From positions 1 through 7,779 of the forward strand of contig CABUCP010000139.1 in assembly GCA_902490055.1 (NCBI GenBank): a DNA stretch of 7,779 nt, given 5' to 3'. Shown piece by piece: positions 6,247 through 7,779 of the stretch. The notes below the pieces were generated by a model that was not told the DNA's origin, did not search any database, and was given only the letters and a program-made list of their open reading frames with translations. This DNA is from an uncultured Klebsiella sp. (GTDB lineage Bacteria > Pseudomonadota > Gammaproteobacteria > Enterobacterales > Enterobacteriaceae). Positions within the stretch are counted from its first letter, which is position 1; every line of letters starts with the position of its first letter. A program made the position numbers and the translations under genes.

Positions 6247-6684
6247 ATGAAACGGAAACCGACTTTATCCCTCGCCCTCGTGGCGCTTGCCGCGTTGACC
6301 TTTGGCAGCAATGCTGCCTGGGCCGGGCATCACTGGGGCTACGGCAACGGGATGGGCGCCCAGGGCTACAGCCAGCTCACCCAGGAACAACAGGCAACTG
6401 CGCAGAAACTGCATGACGATTACTACGCGCAAACCAGCGCTCTGCGCCAGCAGCTGCAGTCCAAACGCTATGAGTACAATGCGCTATTGACTGCGCAGAA
6501 GCCGGAAAGCGGGAAAATTGAGGCCGTAGCGCAGGAGATGGAATCGCTAAGCCAGAAACTGGATCAGCAGCGAGTGAAGTTTGATATCGCCCTGGCTGAA
6601 GCAGGAGTTCCTCGCGGCGCAGGAATGGGGAATGGCGGCTGTCGCGGCAACGGCGGCGGCCATATGGGCATGTACCACTGGTAA
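6247..6684 (+). CDS. zraP: Periplasmic zinc-binding chaperone-like repressor protein
   Basis: ZraP is a small periplasmic metal-binding protein of the CpxP/Spy-related type. In E. coli and Salmonella it binds zinc, has chaperone activity and dampens ZraS signalling. The chosen ATG has AGGAGA at 6234-6239, seven bases upstream, and gives 145 aa (E. coli 141). A longer in-frame extension reaches back through the regulatory region to 5920 but has no support. A signal peptide covers about 1-26 (MKRK, hydrophobic core, AWA before GHHWG). The mature protein is largely helical and glutamine-rich (about 42-120), with the conserved KRYEYNALL (73-81) and AEAGVPRGAGMG (117-128). Metal ligands probably include H28, H29, C132, H139 and H144 in the Gly-rich tail GGHMGMYHW. 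It is transcribed divergently from zraSR from its own sigma-54 promoter. Confidence 0.95.
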   Translation: MKRKPTLSLALVALAALTFGSNAAWAGHHWGYGNGMGAQGYSQLTQEQQATAQKLHDDYYAQTSALRQQLQSKRYEYNALLTAQKPESGKIEAVAQEMESLSQKLDQQRVKFDIALAEAGVPRGAGMGNGGCRGNGGGHMGMYHW

Positions 6685-6687
6685 AAT

Positions 6688-7386
6688 CTAGAAGGATTTT
6701 TCGGTGGGCTGCCAGGTACAGAAGTTTTCATTAGCCACCAGCAGCAGTTGCGATCCTTCCGGCGCTTCCAGCCACGCCACACTCACCTCTACGGAAGAGT
6801 GATTCTGACGGCGTTCAATATGCGCTAATGCCCGCTCATCAAGGTCAGGCTTCACGGTCTGGCCTTCACAGGTTGTCACGGTTTTGTCGGCATGCCAGCG
6901 CCCCTGGCGTAATACCACTCGCCCCTGACGCAGCGCATCGCTGGTTTCACGGATTTGCTGCGCGCGATAGCGGTACAACGCAACCTGATCGTTAGAAAGC
7001 TGCTGTTTTTCACCACCCACTTCACGCTGCATAAAGCTCAGCTCGCCCTGGGCGTCAAAGCGGGCGCGAATATGTTCCGGCGGTTTACCGTAAACGTTGA
7101 GCTCAATGAGCGTCAGTTGGCCGTCCTGCCAGCGGTATTCGCTGGTCGAGGTATCGCCATGGTGCCACGGACTAAAGGCGGCAAGCAGGTGCACTTCATC
7201 GCCGGCATCTTTGCGCCAGATGCGCATTGCGCCCTGGTTATCGGCATAGCCGCTGGCGGTAAAAGGCGGAAGAGAGGAATTGTTGCTGCAGGCAGAGAGC
7301 AACAGCGCTCCCGCCAGCGTCAGCGTACGACGCCAGTTAGACAAAAGGGGCTTAAAAGCCCCTTCGTTAAAACTGGACACTGCCAC
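6688..7386 (-). CDS. yjaH: Predicted lipoprotein, DUF1481 family (YjaH-like)
   Basis: The function is unknown. The position downstream of hupA and the length (232 aa from the GTG at 7386) fit YjaH of E. coli. A lipoprotein signal is visible: NWRR (17-20), a hydrophobic core and the lipobox LSAC (30-33), so the mature protein would be anchored through C33. The rest is hydrophilic, with a WHADKTVTTCEGQ stretch and two further cysteines (C173, C223) that could form a disulfide in the envelope. The start is uncertain. The GTG at 7386 lies six bases after the hupA stop, but a terminator hairpin covers codons 8-14. An in-frame TTG at 7344 would give a compact signal peptide (LSNWRRTLTLAGALLLSAC). 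The gene probably depends on read-through from hupA. Its end is 3 bp from the convergent zraP stop. Confidence 0.8.
   Translation of the reverse strand: MAVSSFNEGAFKPLLSNWRRTLTLAGALLLSACSNNSSLPPFTASGYADNQGAMRIWRKDAGDEVHLLAAFSPWHHGDTSTSEYRWQDGQLTLIELNVYGKPPEHIRARFDAQGELSFMQREVGGEKQQLSNDQVALYRYRAQQIRETSDALRQGRVVLRQGRWHADKTVTTCEGQTVKPDLDERALAHIERRQNHSSVEVSVAWLEAPEGSQLLLVANENFCTWQPTEKSF
7341..7364 (-). terminator. Intrinsic terminator of hupA, inside the yjaH N-terminal frame
   Basis: On the minus strand the arms AAGGGGCTT (7364-7356) and AAGCCCCTT (7353-7345) pair perfectly around a two-base centre. The outer T pairs merge into a TTTTGT tail. The hairpin lies about 29 nt after the hupA stop. 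The short GC core (GGGGC) and four-T run suggest a moderate terminator, which would limit but not abolish transcription into yjaH. Confidence 0.65.
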
Positions 7387-7392
7387 GCGGTC

Positions 7393-7665
7393 TTACTTGA
7401 CTGCGTCTTTCAGCGCTTTGCCAGAAACAAATGCTGGCACGTTAGCTGCAGCGATTTTGATTTCTTTACCGGTCTGCGGGTTGCGGCCAGTACGCTCAGC
7501 ACGGTGGTTCACTTTGAAGGTACCGAAACCAACCAGTTGAACAGCATCACCTTCTTTCAGAGACTCGGTAATTGCAGCCAGGGTGGATTCCAGGGCAGCT
7601 TTTGCCTGTGCTTTAGACAGGTCAGCTTTGTCCGCAATTACATCAATCAGTTGAGTCTTGTTCAT
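7393..7665 (-). CDS. hupA: DNA-binding protein HU-alpha
   Basis: HU-alpha is a small basic nucleoid protein that forms homodimers, or heterodimers with HU-beta, and bends DNA. It acts in nucleoid compaction, replication initiation and many regulatory loops. The 90-aa length is exact for the family. The N-terminal helices ([20 protein letters not shown]) lead to [14 protein letters not shown] (39-52) and the DNA-binding arm with [12 protein letters not shown] (58-69), which includes the conserved proline P63 that intercalates into DNA. The end [13 protein letters not shown] is typical. Differences from the remembered E. coli protein are few and conservative (D12, D15, A19). The start ATG is preceded by AAGGAT at 7676-7671. 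A terminator hairpin follows downstream. Confidence 0.98.
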   Translation of the reverse strand: MNKTQLIDVIADKADLSKAQAKAALESTLAAITESLKEGDAVQLVGFGTFKVNHRAERTGRNPQTGKEIKIAAANVPAFVSGKALKDAVK

Positions 7666-7779
7666 AAGTTATCCTTACAATGTGTTTATCGCTTGCTAAG
7701 CATCGAGTGCGACGGAAATGCCAGAAAAGCACTCTCCTGCATACACGCACCGATAGCCACTTTTTTTCGCCCCCCAAAT
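7666..7779 (-). promoter_or_regulatory. hupA: hupA upstream region and leader
   Basis: This 114-bp stretch contains no gene. It must hold the leader and probably the promoter of hupA. On the minus strand it starts with a G run and an A7 tract (7767-7761) followed by GTGGCTATCGGTGCGTG, then a mixed leader ending with the AAGGAT ribosome binding site. I could not assign -35 and -10 hexamers with confidence: TTGGGG with TATCGG at 16 bp is the best pair near the A tract and is poor. Confidence 0.4.

Noticed and set aside
6683..6700. AAAATC / GATTTT inverted repeat after zraP as a terminator
   Set aside because: The six-base stem is almost all A/T and the T run is part of the stem with only one T beyond it; it is too weak to call.
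7695..7720. Sigma-54-like TGGCAT...GTCGC on the minus strand upstream of hupA
   Set aside because: The GG-N10-GC spacing is right, but the -12 part is poor and hupA is a growth-phase housekeeping gene not known to use sigma-54; probably chance.

Overview
The window looks like chromosomal core DNA from an enterobacterium close to Klebsiella, Raoultella or Enterobacter. The basis is recalled similarity to E. coli proteins, a GC-rich coding style, and the E. coli-like gene order rrn-purH-purD-zraR-zraS-zraP-yjaH-hupA. HU-alpha differs from the recalled E. coli protein at only a few positions. No database search was run, so the genus is an inference. I see no insertion sequence, phage, CRISPR array or tRNA.

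Left part (1-373): a regulatory region between divergent transcription units. Leftward is a typical ribosomal RNA operon P1 promoter with an UP element and a GC-rich discriminator; its 16S gene lies outside the window. Rightward is the purHD promoter with a near-consensus PurR operator, followed by a long leader carrying a perfect 17-bp hairpin. A consensus DnaA box and a consensus-like CRP palindrome also lie here.

Middle (374-3268): purH and purD, a two-gene operon for the last two steps of IMP synthesis (PurH) and the GAR synthetase step (PurD). Its intrinsic terminator lies inside the 3' end of the convergent zraR gene, and the two stop codons overlap.

Zra module (3265-6684): zraS and zraR are translationally coupled and read leftward, and zraP reads rightward. 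Between them are two sigma-54 promoters placed almost symmetrically around one large inverted repeat, the likely ZraR enhancer. The logic is a zinc-responsive envelope-stress circuit: ZraS (membrane kinase) phosphorylates ZraR (sigma-54 activator), which drives both zraSR and zraP. The ZraP periplasmic metal-binding protein then feeds back on ZraS.

Right part (6688-7779): hupA (HU-alpha nucleoid protein) and the predicted lipoprotein gene yjaH, both leftward. A hupA terminator hairpin lies inside the annotated-length N-terminal frame of yjaH, which leaves the true yjaH start uncertain.

Nothing here amounts to a clearly new system. The interest lies in the regulatory DNA: the purH leader hairpin, the DnaA and CRP-like sites beside the rrn promoter, the shared symmetric enhancer, and terminators embedded in coding sequence.
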